64,000 nt of DNA from Pseudocitrobacter vendiensis (GCF_943590815.1 NZ_CALSBS010000017.1:42860-106859); one strand, 5' to 3'; positions 22,814 through 36,200 are shown, counted from the stretch's first letter. Notes: generated by a model not told the origin, from the letters alone. Made by a program: numbers and translations.

Positions 22814-22820
22814 CAGAAAA

Positions 22821-22894
22821 GAAAAAGGCCACATCACTGTGGCCAAATATACATCTCTGAATTCAGGGATGATGATAACAAATGCGCGTCTTTC
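22821..22894 (-). ncRNA. micA: MicA sRNA
   Basis: Read on the minus strand this gives GAAAGACGCGCATTTGTTAT as 5' end, nearly identical to E. coli MicA, and closes with the terminator GGCCACAGTGATGTGGCC-TTTTTC. Hfq-binding sRNA repressing ompA and other outer-membrane mRNAs through its 5' seed. Lies between gshA and luxS on the opposite strand, so it is also antisense to the luxS leader. Confidence 0.93.
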
Positions 22895-22900
22895 ATATAC

Positions 22901-22927
22901 TCAGACTCGCACTGGAATGAAGAGTTC
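22901..22927 (-). promoter_or_regulatory. sigma-E promoter of micA
   Basis: Minus strand -35 GAACTC (22922-22927) and -10 GTCTGA (22901-22906), 15 bp apart, upstream of the MicA 5' end. Matches the sigma-E pattern GGAACTT/TCTRA and the known envelope-stress control of micA. Confidence 0.75.
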
Positions 22928-23057
22928 AGTTTTTTTTAAAAAAAAATCACTTTATCCCAAAAAGTCCTGACCAAAATGGCTTAAAGGTATTATTTTTCAA
23001 TATGTTATGATGAAAAAATAAAATGCCGAGGATGAGGGATACACCGGAGGTTACGAA

Positions 23058-23573
23058 ATGCCGTTGTTAGATAGCTTCACTGTCGATCACACCCGTATGG
23101 AAGCACCAGCCGTCCGTGTAGCCAAAACGATGAACACGCCGCATGGTGACGCGATTACCGTTTTTGACCTGCGTTTCTGTGTGCCAAACAAAGAAGTGAT
23201 GCCGGAAAAGGGTATTCACACGCTGGAGCACCTGTTCGCCGGGTTCATGCGTAATCACCTGAACGGTAACGGTGTTGAGATCATCGACATCTCCCCGATG
23301 GGCTGCCGCACCGGTTTTTATATGAGCCTGATTGGCACGCCAGATGAGCAGCGCGTAGCGGATGCGTGGAAAGCGGCGATGGCAGACGTCCTGAAAGTTC
23401 AGGATCAGAACCAGATCCCGGAACTGAACGTTTACCAGTGTGGTACGTATCAGATGCACTCCCTGGCAGAAGCGCAGGATATCGCGCGCCATATTCTCGA
23501 TCGCGACGTGCGTGTGAACAGCAACGATGAGCTGGCGCTGCCGAAAGAGAAATTACAGGAACTGCACATTTAG
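23058..23573 (+). CDS. luxS: S-ribosylhomocysteine lyase LuxS
   Basis: 171-aa metalloenzyme splitting S-ribosylhomocysteine to homocysteine and DPD, the AI-2 precursor. Metal ligands H54 and H58 (HTLEH) and C128 (YQCGTY), catalytic C83 in [15 protein letters not shown] ribosome-binding site. Its leader is transcribed antisense by micA. Confidence 0.99.
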   Translation: MPLLDSFTVDHTRMEAPAVRVAKTMNTPHGDAITVFDLRFCVPNKEVMPEKGIHTLEHLFAGFMRNHLNGNGVEIIDISPMGCRTGFYMSLIGTPDEQRVADAWKAAMADVLKVQDQNQIPELNVYQCGTYQMHSLAEAQDIARHILDRDVRVNSNDELALPKEKLQELHI

Positions 23574-23618
23574 TTTGGTTGTGCCGGTTAATCCGGCAAA
23601 CATGATCGTATGAACAAC

Positions 23619-23651
23619 GTAGACCCGGTAAGCCAGGCGCCACCGGGCAAC
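23619..23651. repeat. REP element after luxS
   Basis: GTAGACCCGGTAAGCC...GCGCCACCGGGCAAC, a REP-type palindrome immediately before the shared luxS/emrB terminator. Confidence 0.75.
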
Positions 23652-23676
23652 AAAAAAGGGCCATCGGCCCTTTTTT
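23652..23676. terminator. bidirectional luxS/emrB terminator
   Basis: AAAAAAGGGCC-ATC-GGCCCTTTTTT: symmetrical stem with an A-run on the left and T-run on the right, so it can end transcription from both luxS (+) and emrB (-). Confidence 0.9.
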
Positions 23677-23688
23677 TATATCGACATA

Positions 23689-25227
23689 TTAATGCGCGCC
23701 ACCGCCACCGCCGCCGGCACCAAATGGCGGTCTGGCAAACCACACCAGGCCCAGCAGGACGAGGAATATCCCCGCCGACACCCAGAATATCTCGTTTGCC
23801 GAGATAATCAGCCCCTGATTGGTTATCTGCTGCGCCAGCCAGCCGGAAGCCTGCTGTTGCGACATACCCATCCCCTCAAGCTGATTGTACATTGCCTGAG
23901 CATCTGGATTGTACGGCGTGACATACTCCGTTAACTGCGCATGGTGCAGCGATTCCCGGTTGGTCCACAATGTTGTAGTGATAGACGTCCCGATAGAGCC
24001 CGCCAGCGTACGTGTGAAGTTCGACAGGCTCGATGCCGCTGCCAGACGCTCAGGCGGTAAACCGGAGAGCGTAATGGTCGTCAGCGGCATAAAGAAGCAT
24101 GCCACCGCAAAGCCCTGGATAAACTGCGGCCAGGCCGACGCACCGAAATCCATCCCCGGCTCGAACGTATACGCTCGCCAGTAGAAGCAGACCGCATACA
24201 TAATAAAGCTGAAGGTGACCAGACGACGCATATCAAGCTTATGCGCAAAACGACCGATAATCGGCGACAGAATTACCGGTATCACCCCAACCGGTGCAGA
24301 GGCCAGCCCCGCCCATGTCGCGGTGTAGCCGTACACCTCCTGCAATAGCTGCGGCAGCAGAACGATTGCGCCGAAGTAAAGCATATAGGCCAGGCTGATA
24401 CACAAACAGCCGATGGTAAAGTTTCGCGACTTAAAGAGCGAGAGATCGACTATCGGGTTATCGTCCGTCAGTTCCCAGACAATCAGGAAGCTTAGCGACA
24501 CCACCGCCACAATGGTCAGCACGATGATTTCGGTGGAGTTGAACCAGTCGAGTTCTTTCCCCTGGTCGAGCATCACCTGCAGGCTACCGATCCCCAAAAC
24601 CAACAGCGCCAGGCCAATACCGTCGATACGACGCTGTTCAGTACGCGTTTCACGCCCACGCAACGCCTGAATACTCATCAGCACGACCACGATACCAATC
24701 GGCACGTTGATGAAGAAAATCCAGCCCCAGTGATAGTTATCGCTGATATAGCCGCCGAGGATAGGCCCGCAAATCGGCGCAACGATAACGGTCATCGACC
24801 ACAGCGCCAGCGCGATAGAGCGTTTGGCAGGCGGATAGTTGCTGAGCAACAAGCTTTGCGACAGCGGGATAAGCGGCCCGGCAACAATCCCCTGAATCAC
24901 GCGGAAGAAGATCAGCATGCCCAGACTGTTGGAGACACCGCAGGCCCATGACGCGATAGCGAAGGCCACGGTAGACCACAGGAACAGTTTCACCTCACCG
25001 ACGCGCTTCGCCAGCCATCCGGTAATCGGAATGGAGATGGCGTTTGCCACGCCGAATGAGGTGATAACCCAGGTGCCCTGGCTCAATGAGGAGCCAAGGT
25101 TACCGGCGATCGTCGGGATCGCTACGTTTGCGATGGTGGAGTCCAGCACCTGCATGAAAGTCGCAAGCGACAACGCAATGGTCATGATGACCAGTTGCGC
25201 GCCTTCCAGCGGTTTTTGCTGTTGCAT
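23689..25227 (-). CDS. emrB: multidrug efflux MFS subunit EmrB
   Basis: 512-aa, 14-TM drug:H+ antiporter of the EmrAB-TolC tripartite pump for uncouplers and hydrophobic drugs. Motif LDSTIANVAIPTIAGNLG near the N-terminus and a glycine-rich tail GAGGGGGGAH. The ATG at 25227 (MQQQKPLEGAQL) has GGGGTGAG upstream; a GTG three codons earlier lies inside that ribosome-binding site. Confidence 0.97.
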   Translation of the reverse strand: MQQQKPLEGAQLVIMTIALSLATFMQVLDSTIANVAIPTIAGNLGSSLSQGTWVITSFGVANAISIPITGWLAKRVGEVKLFLWSTVAFAIASWACGVSNSLGMLIFFRVIQGIVAGPLIPLSQSLLLSNYPPAKRSIALALWSMTVIVAPICGPILGGYISDNYHWGWIFFINVPIGIVVVLMSIQALRGRETRTEQRRIDGIGLALLVLGIGSLQVMLDQGKELDWFNSTEIIVLTIVAVVSLSFLIVWELTDDNPIVDLSLFKSRNFTIGCLCISLAYMLYFGAIVLLPQLLQEVYGYTATWAGLASAPVGVIPVILSPIIGRFAHKLDMRRLVTFSFIMYAVCFYWRAYTFEPGMDFGASAWPQFIQGFAVACFFMPLTTITLSGLPPERLAAASSLSNFTRTLAGSIGTSITTTLWTNRESLHHAQLTEYVTPYNPDAQAMYNQLEGMGMSQQQASGWLAQQITNQGLIISANEIFWVSAGIFLVLLGLVWFARPPFGAGGGGGGAH

Positions 25228-25243
25228 TACACTCACCCCGGGA

Positions 25244-26416
25244 TCAGTTGGCGTTGGCCTGCACGATGTCGTTGATCAGCTTGTTGACCGGATCGAGACT
25301 GATTTCGCGTGCGTTACTTTCGTAAGCCGGGCTGGTGCGGACCTGGCTTGCCAGGATCTGACCGTCACGATTCGACGTATCCACTTTCACCAGCGTGGAG
25401 AGGCCAATACGCAGCGGATGTTCCGCCAGCTGTTTTTCATCCAGCTCAACACGAACCGGCAGACGCTGAACCACTTTGATCCAGTTCCCGGTGGCGTTTT
25501 GCGCGGGCAGCAGCGAGAAGGCGCTACCGGTCCCCATATCGAGACCGACCACTTTGCCATGGTATTCCACGTCGTCGCCGTAAATATCAGAGATAACGGT
25601 GACCGGCTGGCCAATGCGCATGTGTGCCAGCTGCGTTTCTTTGAAGTTCGCATCAACCCACAAATTGTTCGCCGGAACAACCGCCATCAACGGGGTAGTT
25701 GGGCTGATTTGCGCACCAGGCTGTACGGCACGACGTGACACGTAACCGGTCATCGGGCTGACAATTTTGGTACGTTGCAGGGCCAGCCATGCGTTACGTA
25801 CTTCGGTTGCCGCTTGTTTGACGGTCGGCTGGTCTTCCAGCTTCGTCCCCAGAATAATCGCCTGGTTAGCATTATATTGCTGGATAGCGACATCGAGTTC
25901 CGCCTGTGCGCTGGCAACGGCATCACGCGCGTGTTGCAGCTCTTCGCGGCCAATCAGGTTGGCGCTGCCCAGTGGAATACGGCGATTTAAGTCCGTTTGC
26001 GCCTGTGCCAGGGCGGTCTTTTTCACGTCGATGCTCGCCTGCAATTGCTTGCTGTTGATCATCGTTTGACGCATCTGACGTACGGTAGAGGCCAACGCGG
26101 TTTGCGCTTTTTCAAAGGCCTGCTGCGCATCGGTCTGATCGAGCGTGACCAGCACATCGCCTTTTTGCACGAAGTCGGTGTTATCGGCCCAGACTTTCGT
26201 CACGCTGCCGGACACCTGCGCCATAATTTGTACCTGGTTCCCTGCCACGTACGCGTCATCGGTTTCTTCAAAATGACGCAGTACTAAAAACCAGTAAATC
26301 CCATATGCCACAGCAATAATGACAAAGAGCAAGGTCAACAGCATCAGGGCACGTTTACGCGTGCCTTTTTTGTTGGCCGGTTGCTGCGGGGTTTGAGTCT
26401 CCGCATTTGCGCTCAT
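25244..26416 (-). CDS. emrA: multidrug efflux adaptor EmrA
   Basis: 390-aa membrane-fusion protein. N-terminal TM helix (about 24-46) after a basic stretch, then lipoyl-like, coiled-coil and beta-barrel domains (DDAYVAGNQVQIMAQVSGSV; VSRRAVQPGAQISPTTPLMAVVP). ATG at 26416 follows GGAGAATAAC and matches the E. coli N-terminus. Lies 16 bp before emrB. Confidence 0.97.
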   Translation of the reverse strand: MSANAETQTPQQPANKKGTRKRALMLLTLLFVIIAVAYGIYWFLVLRHFEETDDAYVAGNQVQIMAQVSGSVTKVWADNTDFVQKGDVLVTLDQTDAQQAFEKAQTALASTVRQMRQTMINSKQLQASIDVKKTALAQAQTDLNRRIPLGSANLIGREELQHARDAVASAQAELDVAIQQYNANQAIILGTKLEDQPTVKQAATEVRNAWLALQRTKIVSPMTGYVSRRAVQPGAQISPTTPLMAVVPANNLWVDANFKETQLAHMRIGQPVTVISDIYGDDVEYHGKVVGLDMGTGSAFSLLPAQNATGNWIKVVQRLPVRVELDEKQLAEHPLRIGLSTLVKVDTSNRDGQILASQVRTSPAYESNAREISLDPVNKLINDIVQANAN

Positions 26417-26545
26417 GTTATTCTCCACGATCTTATTATTTCACATCGGCTGAGCCGACCTGTTTATCAGAAAGGCCAGCAGAGGGAGATCTGCTGGCCT
26501 GTCAGTTTTCTGTTATCAATCAGGATAATTGAGCGATATCCGGAC

Positions 26546-27076
26546 TTAGCGCAGTGCCTCAAGGACAACGCCATCTTCATCCATCTGATCCAGACGGGTG
26601 AGAAGTTTCCGGGTGATATGCTCAAGCTGGTCTTTTTCAGCCGCGCTTAAAGAAGACCAGAGTTGGTGTAAGCAATGATGTTGCGGAGGCAAAACCTCAC
26701 GCAGGAATTGATGACCTTTATCGGTTAACTGCAAATGCAGGCAACGGCGATCGTTGTCGCTTTCACGACGCTCGATCCAGCCGCGCTTTTCCAGCTCATC
26801 GGCGATACGGGTTGCATTGGTACGAGACGAGCCCAGCGCGCAGCTCAGCTCAGAAGGCTGAATGCTGTGATTTTCCTGAGACTCCAGCGTAATTAACGCC
26901 ATAAACAATGTCTCGTTAATCCCCTGAGCTTTCAGCATTTTATTGCGGTTATCCAGCAGCTTGCCCTGCATGTGCATGCAAAGACGGGTCAGAAGAATTT
27001 CCTGAAACGGAAAATCTTCATGGCGGCTGGCGCGAAATTTTAGCATTTGTTCAATGGGCGTAAACGAACTATCCAT
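26546..27076 (-). CDS. emrR: MarR-family repressor EmrR (MprA)
   Basis: 176-aa winged-helix repressor of emrRAB released by phenolic drugs. Winged-helix segment [32 protein letters not shown] near residues 80-112. First gene of emrRAB; the 144-bp upstream spacer holds its promoter-operator. Confidence 0.96.
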   Translation of the reverse strand: MDSSFTPIEQMLKFRASRHEDFPFQEILLTRLCMHMQGKLLDNRNKMLKAQGINETLFMALITLESQENHSIQPSELSCALGSSRTNATRIADELEKRGWIERRESDNDRRCLHLQLTDKGHQFLREVLPPQHHCLHQLWSSLSAAEKDQLEHITRKLLTRLDQMDEDGVVLEALR

Positions 27077-27220
27077 TTGGGCATAACCTCATTAATTTCA
27101 GCCGATATAGTAACGACGGTGACAAATAAAGTAAATGAATTATTGATTCGAATTTATATGACGAATCTATCAAAGTGAAGGCCGGGCCGTTCCCCAGCCC
27201 GGAGCAAGCCGTGCAGGGAA

Positions 27221-28402
27221 TTACGCCTGCGGTTGGTGCCGGTAGCCTCGCCACCACACCAACAGATTGAGCAGCGTAATGCATGCGCCAACCAGACAAA
27301 CCCCGTTCCAGCCTGCGTGTTGCCAGGCCGAAGCGGAAATCAGCGACCCGGCCGCGCCGCCGATGAAATAGCAGGTCATGTAACCCGCGGTCAGACGGTT
27401 ACGCGCATCGGGATGCACGCGATAAATCACCGTCTGGTTAGTGATATGTACACCCTGAACCATCAGATCGAGTACCAGAATACCGACGATGAGCGCCGCC
27501 ACGGAGACCTGCCCGTACCAGATAGCCAGCCAGGAGAGCAGCAGCGCCAGCAGGCTTATCGTGGTGGTAAGATGCGCTTTACCTTTATCAGCAAGTGTAC
27601 CCACCGGACGTGCGCCTAACGCGCCAGCCGCACCCACTAAGCCAAACAGACCAATGGTACCTTCGGAGAAGTGATAGGGTGCGCCAGCGAGCAGGAATGC
27701 CATGGACGTCCAGAGAATGCTGAAGCTGGCGAAGGTCAGGCAGCCCAGCAGCGCACGGGTGCGCAGCAGTTTGTTATGGGCAAACAGATGGTAGATTGAG
27801 CCAAGAATGCGCGGGTAGCTCAGGTGATTTTCCTGTTTGAGCTTCGGTAAACCCCGCCACAGCGCGAGCGCCAGAATCGCCATTAATACGCTGGCAACCC
27901 AGAACACGGTGCGCCAGCCGCCAAGGCTTGCCAGCAGCCCGGCGACGGTGCGCGCCAGCAGGATCCCAAGCAGCAGGCCACTCATCACCGTACCGACCAC
28001 TCTGCCACGTTTTTCCGGTGCGGCGAGCGTGGCCGCCATCGGCACTAACAGCTGCGCAACCACCGAAAAGAGGCCGGTCAGCGCGGTACCCAGAATCATC
28101 ATTCCCAACGATGTGCTGCTGGCGGTGATCAGCATCCCGCCAGCGGCGAGTAGCGTCATCACCACAATCAGCCGTCGACGTTCAAACATATCGCCCAGCG
28201 GCACCAGGAAAAGCAACCCGGCAGCATAGCCAAGCTGCGCTGCGGTGACGATAAAGCCAGCCTGGCTCGCACTCAGGGAAAATGCACGCGCAATGGCTTC
28301 GAGCAGCGGTTGTGCATAATAGTTGCTGGCAACGGCAAGCCCGGTGGCGACAGACATCAGGGCAATCAGCGCGGGACTCAGCCCGTGTGAGGTTTTGGTC
28401 AT
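27221..28402 (-). CDS. ygaY: MFS transporter, ygaY orthologue
   Basis: 393 aa, 12 predicted TM segments, with the MFS signature PLGDMFERRRLIV after TM2. It sits between emrR and proX, exactly where E. coli K-12 carries the decayed ygaY, and appears intact here. Sugar-efflux/DHA-like subgroup; substrate unknown. A hairpin CCGGGC/GCCCGG at 27182-27202 follows the stop and may terminate it. Confidence 0.85.
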   Translation of the reverse strand: MTKTSHGLSPALIALMSVATGLAVASNYYAQPLLEAIARAFSLSASQAGFIVTAAQLGYAAGLLFLVPLGDMFERRRLIVVMTLLAAGGMLITASSTSLGMMILGTALTGLFSVVAQLLVPMAATLAAPEKRGRVVGTVMSGLLLGILLARTVAGLLASLGGWRTVFWVASVLMAILALALWRGLPKLKQENHLSYPRILGSIYHLFAHNKLLRTRALLGCLTFASFSILWTSMAFLLAGAPYHFSEGTIGLFGLVGAAGALGARPVGTLADKGKAHLTTTISLLALLLSWLAIWYGQVSVAALIVGILVLDLMVQGVHITNQTVIYRVHPDARNRLTAGYMTCYFIGGAAGSLISASAWQHAGWNGVCLVGACITLLNLLVWWRGYRHQPQA

Positions 28403-28514
28403 TGGGGTAAATTATTTTTGTGGTGATTATTATTGATGTTACCAATAATAACGGATGCAGGGGGAATTAAGTGAAATGAATAGTGGCGAGACGTGCGGTT
28501 TCTGTGGGGAGGGG

Positions 28515-28621
28515 CCCCTCACCCTAACCCTCTCCCACAGGGAGAGGGGACTGGGAGTGCATATCTGCCCGTCCTGCACCGGTTTTCTCCCTCTCCCTGT
28601 GGGAGAGGGCAGGGGTGAGGG
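28515..28621. repeat. long inverted repeat between ygaY and proX
   Basis: Arms CCCCTCACCCTAACCCTCTCCCACAGGGAGAGG (28515-28547) and its near-perfect complement (28590-28621), 42 bp apart; each arm also contains its own CTCTCCC...GGGAGAG hairpin. This is a common enterobacterial intergenic repeat type. It begins 3 bp after the proX stop, so it probably protects or terminates the proVWX mRNA. Confidence 0.75.
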
Positions 28622-28623
28622 GG

Positions 28624-29619
28624 TTATTTCTGCGCCGCCAGCGCTTCTTTCACCCAGCCATCAAACTGCGCCTGGTGCGCTTTGATCCAGCCATCAACGT
28701 GACCCTGAATATCTCCTTCCGATGCTTTACCTTCATGCATCATTGAGTTCTGGGCGTTAATGTCAGCAACCGGCAGTTTCATGATTGAGAACAGCTTCGC
28801 TGCCGCCGGGTTTTTCTCGGCCCAGACTTTGTTGGCAACAATGTGCATGGTGCTAACCGGGAAGCCATAGTTCGCACCGTTCGGCAGTTTGGTATCGATG
28901 TCTTTCTGCACGCCAGGCAGGGAAGAGAACGGCACCTGCAGCCATACCACATCTTTACCTGGCTTCATCACATCACTCACCCAGTACGGAGTCCAGGTGT
29001 AATAAAGCACCGGTTTGCCTTCTTTGTAGCGGGTGATGGTATCGGCCATCATCGCCGCATAGTTACCCTGGTTGTGGGTGACGGTTTTGGTCAGGCCATA
29101 GGCGTCCAGTTGGTGGTTAATCGCCGCTTCACAACCCCAGCCTGGGTTACAGCCGGTTAAATCTGCTTTGCCGTCGCCATTGCTGTCGAACAGTTTGGCG
29201 ATTTTCGGATCTTTAAGCTGCTCAATATTGGTGATGTGATACTGGTCAGCGGTTTTCTTGTCGATCAGATAACCCTGAGCCGCACCGTTCACGAAGACAC
29301 CTTCACGGTAGAATTTCTTATCGCCCCCGGCGGCGGCATACATATCGTCATGCAGCGGTTGCCAGTTGACGGCGGTAAAGGTGGAATCGCCCGACGCCAG
29401 CGAGGTGTACGCGACGTTGTAGTCGACTTCATCGGGCTTATTGACGGTATAGCCCAGTTTTTCCAGCGCACGGCTGACCAACAGGGTCTGGAAGGTTTCT
29501 TCCGTAATGGTGCTCTGAATGGGCTGTACGGTAACGCCTTTGCCCGGTAAATCCGCCGCAAAGGTGCTGGTGGAAACAAGGGTGGCGAAGGCTGTGGCTA
29601 ACATTACGCTATGTCGCAT
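28624..29619 (-). CDS. proX: glycine betaine/proline-betaine binding protein ProX
   Basis: 331-aa periplasmic receptor with signal peptide cleaved about STFA|ADLPG (21/22). Betaine-box tryptophans are present in [16 protein letters not shown] and YTWTPYW. Last gene of proU (proVWX), which imports glycine betaine under osmotic stress. Confidence 0.97.
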   Translation of the reverse strand: MRHSVMLATAFATLVSTSTFAADLPGKGVTVQPIQSTITEETFQTLLVSRALEKLGYTVNKPDEVDYNVAYTSLASGDSTFTAVNWQPLHDDMYAAAGGDKKFYREGVFVNGAAQGYLIDKKTADQYHITNIEQLKDPKIAKLFDSNGDGKADLTGCNPGWGCEAAINHQLDAYGLTKTVTHNQGNYAAMMADTITRYKEGKPVLYYTWTPYWVSDVMKPGKDVVWLQVPFSSLPGVQKDIDTKLPNGANYGFPVSTMHIVANKVWAEKNPAAAKLFSIMKLPVADINAQNSMMHEGKASEGDIQGHVDGWIKAHQAQFDGWVKEALAAQK

Positions 29620-29656
29620 CGTTGTTCCTTTTTTATGATGAGTATGGTTTGCAGAG

Positions 29657-29677
29657 CCCGGCGCGCGATGCGCCGGG
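29657..29677 (-). terminator. intercistronic hairpin proW-proX
   Basis: CCCGGCGC-GCGAT-GCGCCGGG, 8-bp GC stem without a T-run in the 68-bp spacer. More likely an mRNA-stabilising or attenuating element that sets the high ProX:ProW ratio than a full terminator. Confidence 0.55.
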
Positions 29678-29688
29678 TGAAAACAGGA

Positions 29689-30747
29689 TTACTTGCTGAA
29701 AGGACGGGTCAGCAGACCCAGAGGACCCGTGGTGTACCAGCGGCGGTTGCCACGGCTGCGGGAATCGCGGCCGACGGCTTGCGTCAGGCGGTCGAGGATG
29801 ATTGCCAGAATAACGATCCCGACGCCACCCACGGTTGCAAGGCCCATATCAAGACGGCCAATACCGCGCAGAACCATCTGCCCCAGGCCGCCCACGGCGA
29901 TCATCGAGGCGATAACCACCATAGAGAGCGCCAGCATCAGCGTCTGGTTCACACCCGCCATAATGGTCGGCATCGCCAGAGGGAGCTGTACTTTGAACAG
30001 CATTTGACGCGGGCTGGCACCGAATGAGCGCGAAGCTTCAATCAGATCCGCTGGCACCTGGTTAATCCCCAAAATGGTCAGACGCACAATCGGCGGCAGG
30101 GCAAAGATAATGGTGACCACCACGCCCGGTACGTTACCGATACCGAACAGCATGACGATGGGCACCAGGTAAACGAACGCTGGCGTGGTCTGCATGGCAT
30201 CCAGCAGCGGGCGAATAATTTTTGACGCCCGTGGACTGCGCGCCAGCCATATCCCCAACGGTAGCCCGATGATGATGCAGAACAGCAGTGCGGTCAGAAC
30301 CAGCGCGAGGGTAATCATCGCCTGCGACCAGGCACCAATTGCGCCAATGGCAATCAGCGACACCAGCGTGGCGACACCCATGCTGAGGCTCGACATCTGC
30401 CAGGCAATCAGGGCGAAAACGATAATTGCCACCGGCGCCGGCATCCCCAACAGCAACTGTTGAAAAGCACTGAGGATATAATCGATCGGTACGCGGATCC
30501 CCTGGAATACCGGGCGGAAATGCAGAACAACCCAGTCGATCCCTTGCGTCACCCAGCTATCCAGCGGGATCAGCGTCTTATGGAAAGGGTCCATGATATT
30601 GAAATGTTCTGGCTGCGGCGCGGGGGCGCTGGTCAGCCAGTCTGCGCCGCCACCGCCATCGGCAGGCGCGCTGCCCCAGGCGTCGGCGGATTGTGCGGCG
30701 TTATCGGCCGCCGGTGCGGTATCCCACGGATTGGATTGATCAGCCAT
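29689..30747 (-). CDS. proW: glycine betaine ABC permease ProW
   Basis: 352-aa inner-membrane permease. Long hydrophilic N-terminal region (about 100 aa, rich in Asp/Ala/Gln) precedes the TM segments; the EAA loop is [27 protein letters not shown]. Overlaps proV by 8 bp. Confidence 0.97.
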   Translation of the reverse strand: MADQSNPWDTAPAADNAAQSADAWGSAPADGGGGADWLTSAPAPQPEHFNIMDPFHKTLIPLDSWVTQGIDWVVLHFRPVFQGIRVPIDYILSAFQQLLLGMPAPVAIIVFALIAWQMSSLSMGVATLVSLIAIGAIGAWSQAMITLALVLTALLFCIIIGLPLGIWLARSPRASKIIRPLLDAMQTTPAFVYLVPIVMLFGIGNVPGVVVTIIFALPPIVRLTILGINQVPADLIEASRSFGASPRQMLFKVQLPLAMPTIMAGVNQTLMLALSMVVIASMIAVGGLGQMVLRGIGRLDMGLATVGGVGIVILAIILDRLTQAVGRDSRSRGNRRWYTTGPLGLLTRPFSK

Positions 30748-31942
30748 TGTTTGTCACCTCGCGATCTAAAGCCTGTAGAAGCATGCGTTTAGAAATAACG
30801 CCAACGTACTGCTGTTCTTCCCCAACAACCGGGACCGCGCACGGTGCCTGGCCGACGTGAGAGAGCAATTCGCTGAGCGGTGTTTCTGCGTCAACCACTA
30901 ATGGCGGATCCAACAAGGCGCTTTCAATTCCCTGGCCTGCGCTCAGGGCAGCTTTCAGCGTATCAATGGAGACAATCCCAACAAACTTATTCCCGCGTTC
31001 GATGACATAACCATATTCACGGTCATCATCCTGCAATAATTTCAGGGCAGATCGCGGGCCGAATCCGGGTGTTTTTCGGATAATGCCTGCCGGGCTTCGA
31101 CGGGCAATATCTTTCGCGCTAAACACCTGGCTGATATCGACGCCACGGAAGAAGGTGCGCACATAATCATTTGCCGGATTATTGAGAATTTCATCCGGAG
31201 TGCCGACCTGTACCACTTCACCATTTTGCATAATGGCGATGCGATCGCCAATTCGCATGGCTTCGTCGAGATCGTGGGAAATAAAGACGATGGTGCGCTG
31301 ATGTTTGGCCTGTAATTTTACCAGTTCGTCCTGCATTTCCGTTCGAATTAATGGGTCGAGTGCCGAGAAGGCTTCATCCATTAATAAGATATCGGGGTTG
31401 ATGGCCAGCGCACGGGCTAAACCAACACGTTGACGCATACCGCCAGAGAGCTCGTCCGGGTAAGAGTGGGCATAATTTTCCAGCCCGACCTGACGCAGCG
31501 CGTCCAGGGCTTTCTCCTGACGTTCAGCGGTTGTAACGCCCGCCAGCTCCATGCCGAAGGCGGCGTTGTCGACCACGGTCATATGGGGCATCAGAGCGAA
31601 CGACTGAAAGACCATCGCAATTTTCTTTCTGCGCACCTCGCGAAGCTCGGCATCAGAGATTTTGGCGATATCTACGCCGTCAATCAGCACCTGCCCGCGG
31701 GTTGGTTCAATCAGGCGATTGAGAAGGCGTACCATGGTTGATTTACCGGAACCGGATAATCCCATGATGACAAATATCTCGCCTTCTTCAATGGCCAGAC
31801 TGGCGTCTTTAACGCCAAGCGATAATCCTGTTTTCTCCAGAATATGTTCTTTGCTGAGGCCTTTTTCAATGTATTTGAATGCGCGCTGTGGATGCTCGCC
31901 AAATACTTTATAAAGATTCTTCACTTCTAATTTAATTGCCAT
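30740..31942 (-). CDS. proV: glycine betaine ABC ATPase ProV
   Basis: 400-aa ATPase: Walker [10 protein letters not shown], signature [15 protein letters not shown], Walker [14 protein letters not shown], then two C-terminal CBS domains (about 270-395) that sense ionic strength in related OpuA transporters. First gene of the osmotically induced proU operon. Confidence 0.98.
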   Translation of the reverse strand: MAIKLEVKNLYKVFGEHPQRAFKYIEKGLSKEHILEKTGLSLGVKDASLAIEEGEIFVIMGLSGSGKSTMVRLLNRLIEPTRGQVLIDGVDIAKISDAELREVRRKKIAMVFQSFALMPHMTVVDNAAFGMELAGVTTAERQEKALDALRQVGLENYAHSYPDELSGGMRQRVGLARALAINPDILLMDEAFSALDPLIRTEMQDELVKLQAKHQRTIVFISHDLDEAMRIGDRIAIMQNGEVVQVGTPDEILNNPANDYVRTFFRGVDISQVFSAKDIARRSPAGIIRKTPGFGPRSALKLLQDDDREYGYVIERGNKFVGIVSIDTLKAALSAGQGIESALLDPPLVVDAETPLSELLSHVGQAPCAVPVVGEEQQYVGVISKRMLLQALDREVTNNG

Positions 31943-32010
31943 GCAATAATAGAATTCCCGTTATTTATTTATATCAATATGATTCCTGATGGAAATAATT
32001 ACACGGGTAT

Positions 32011-32038
32011 ACCCTAACATACTGAGATTCTGTGACAA
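32011..32038 (-). promoter_or_regulatory. proU P2-type promoter
   Basis: Minus strand -35 TTGTCA (32033-32038), 16-bp spacer, -10 TAGGGT (32011-32016). The unusual TAGGGT box is, as I recall, the -10 of proU P2 in E. coli/Salmonella, and the implied leader of about 60 nt before proV fits as well. Confidence 0.75.
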
Positions 32039-32074
32039 CCCTTGGGAGCATTCTGCTTGCCGAAATTTGAAGGG

Positions 32075-32186
32075 CGAATTGCCGGGGCTTCCCATGATAT
32101 AAGGGCTGCGGGCAATTCGAATTTTTCTGATATTTTTACGTTCTTCCACCGTAAATTTCACCTGAAAGCGATAAATTCAGGTGAAA
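32075..32186. other. inverted repeats upstream of proU
   Basis: In the 354-bp proV-nrdF spacer, upstream of the P2-type promoter: CGAATTGCC (32075-32083) with GGCAATTCG (32111-32119), and an 11-bp perfect pair TTTCACCTGAA (32156-32166) / TTCAGGTGAAA (32176-32186). No coding capacity is seen in this spacer. They may be protein sites or folds in an RNA from a distal promoter. Confidence 0.5.
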
Positions 32187-32256
32187 TGAAGAGACAAATA
32201 ACAGTGTAGTAGCTCTAAGAATATTTGTGTGATTAATTGTGTTATTATGGAAATAA

Positions 32257-32288
32257 TCCGGCAAAAAGTGAGGGCTATTTTTGCCGGA
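32257..32288. terminator. bidirectional terminator of nrdF
   Basis: TCCGGCAAAAA / TTTTTGCCGGA stem with 10-nt loop, 9 bp beyond the nrdF stop. A/T-rich base of the stem supplies a T-run in both directions. Confidence 0.7.
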
Positions 32289-32296
32289 AAACGTTA

Positions 32297-35386
<3,090 letters not shown>

Positions 35387-35414
<28 letters not shown>

Positions 35415-35797
35415 AATTCGCTCACTCCTTTTCGCACTGTATCAATATCGTGTTGCGTGCCCATCAGCTCAAAGCGGTAGAGCCAGGGAACGTGGCATTT
35501 TTCTGCGATCACCGCGCCCGCGCGGCCATAGGCGTCGCCAAAGTTTCGGTTTCCCGCTGCAATCACGCCACGGATTAACGCCCGGTTTTGCGGGTCGTTC
35601 AGGAAGCGGATCACCTGACGCGGAACCGCACCTGCCGTACCGCCGCCGCCATAGCTGGGGACGACCAGAATGTACGGTTCCTCGACCTGGATTCGTTCAC
35701 GCTCATTTAGCGGAATACGTATCGCAGGCAGCCCGAGGCGCACCATAAAGCGGTGTGTGTTCTCAGAGCTGCTGGAGAAGTAGACGAGACGGCTCAT
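35387..35797 (-). CDS. nrdI: flavodoxin-like NrdI
   Basis: 136 aa; supplies oxidant for assembly of the Mn(III)2-Tyr cofactor of NrdF. FMN-binding loops [12 protein letters not shown] and [13 protein letters not shown], and [15 protein letters not shown]. Overlaps nrdH by 4 bp and nrdE by 28 bp. Confidence 0.97.
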
Positions 35798-36039
35798 GCG
35801 TGAGCGGCAATGGCATCGGGGCGCAGGCGATTAATCATATCCGGGCGGAAGCCGGACCAGCGGGTTTCCCCCGCGATCACCACCGGAAGCTGGCGAAAGC
35901 CCTGTTCACGAAGGGTATCGGCCATCTCAGGATGCTGGTCGAGATTGACCATCTCGAAATCAAAACCGTGGCTTTCCATTGCCCGTTTGGTGGCGTGGCA
36001 CTGGATGCAGTTATTACGAGTGTAAATAGTAATGCGCAT
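35794..36039 (-). CDS. nrdH: glutaredoxin-like NrdH
   Basis: 81-aa electron donor for NrdEF with CxxC site CIQC and thioredoxin-reductase-compatible C-terminal motif WSGFRPDMI. Start MRITIYTRN at 36039; five extra upstream codons lack support. Confidence 0.97.
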   Translation of the reverse strand: MRITIYTRNNCIQCHATKRAMESHGFDFEMVNLDQHPEMADTLREQGFRQLPVVIAGETRWSGFRPDMINRLRPDAIAAHA

Positions 36040-36112
36040 GATTCGTATTTCCATTTAAAATGACAATAGGGCGCAGTTAAGAGCGTCGGTCCGGGAGTGG
36101 TTACCTGAAAGG

Positions 36113-36160
36113 AATACTAGATGTAGTTTTTGAAAACTTCAACCATACAATATATAGATG
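36113..36160. promoter_or_regulatory. paired NrdR boxes of nrdHIEF
   Basis: Two NrdR-box-like sites, TACTAGATGTAGT centred near 36121 and TACAATATATAGATG centred near 36153. Centres are about 32 bp (three helical turns) apart, the spacing typical for co-operative NrdR repression of nrd operons. Confidence 0.65.
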
Positions 36161-36173
36161 TTTGAACAAAAAA

Positions 36174-36200
36174 GCCCCCAGCGCGAAATGCGGCGGGGGC
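36174..36200 (-). terminator. terminator of AhpD-like gene
   Basis: GCCCCC / GGGGGC stem with a GC-rich loop; on the minus strand it is followed by TTTTTT. Ends the AhpD-like gene before the nrdH promoter. Confidence 0.8.

Noticed and set aside
28515..28621. CRISPR-like or IS-end repeats
   Set aside because: Only one inverted pair, no regular spacing and no transposase; fits a common intergenic palindromic repeat.
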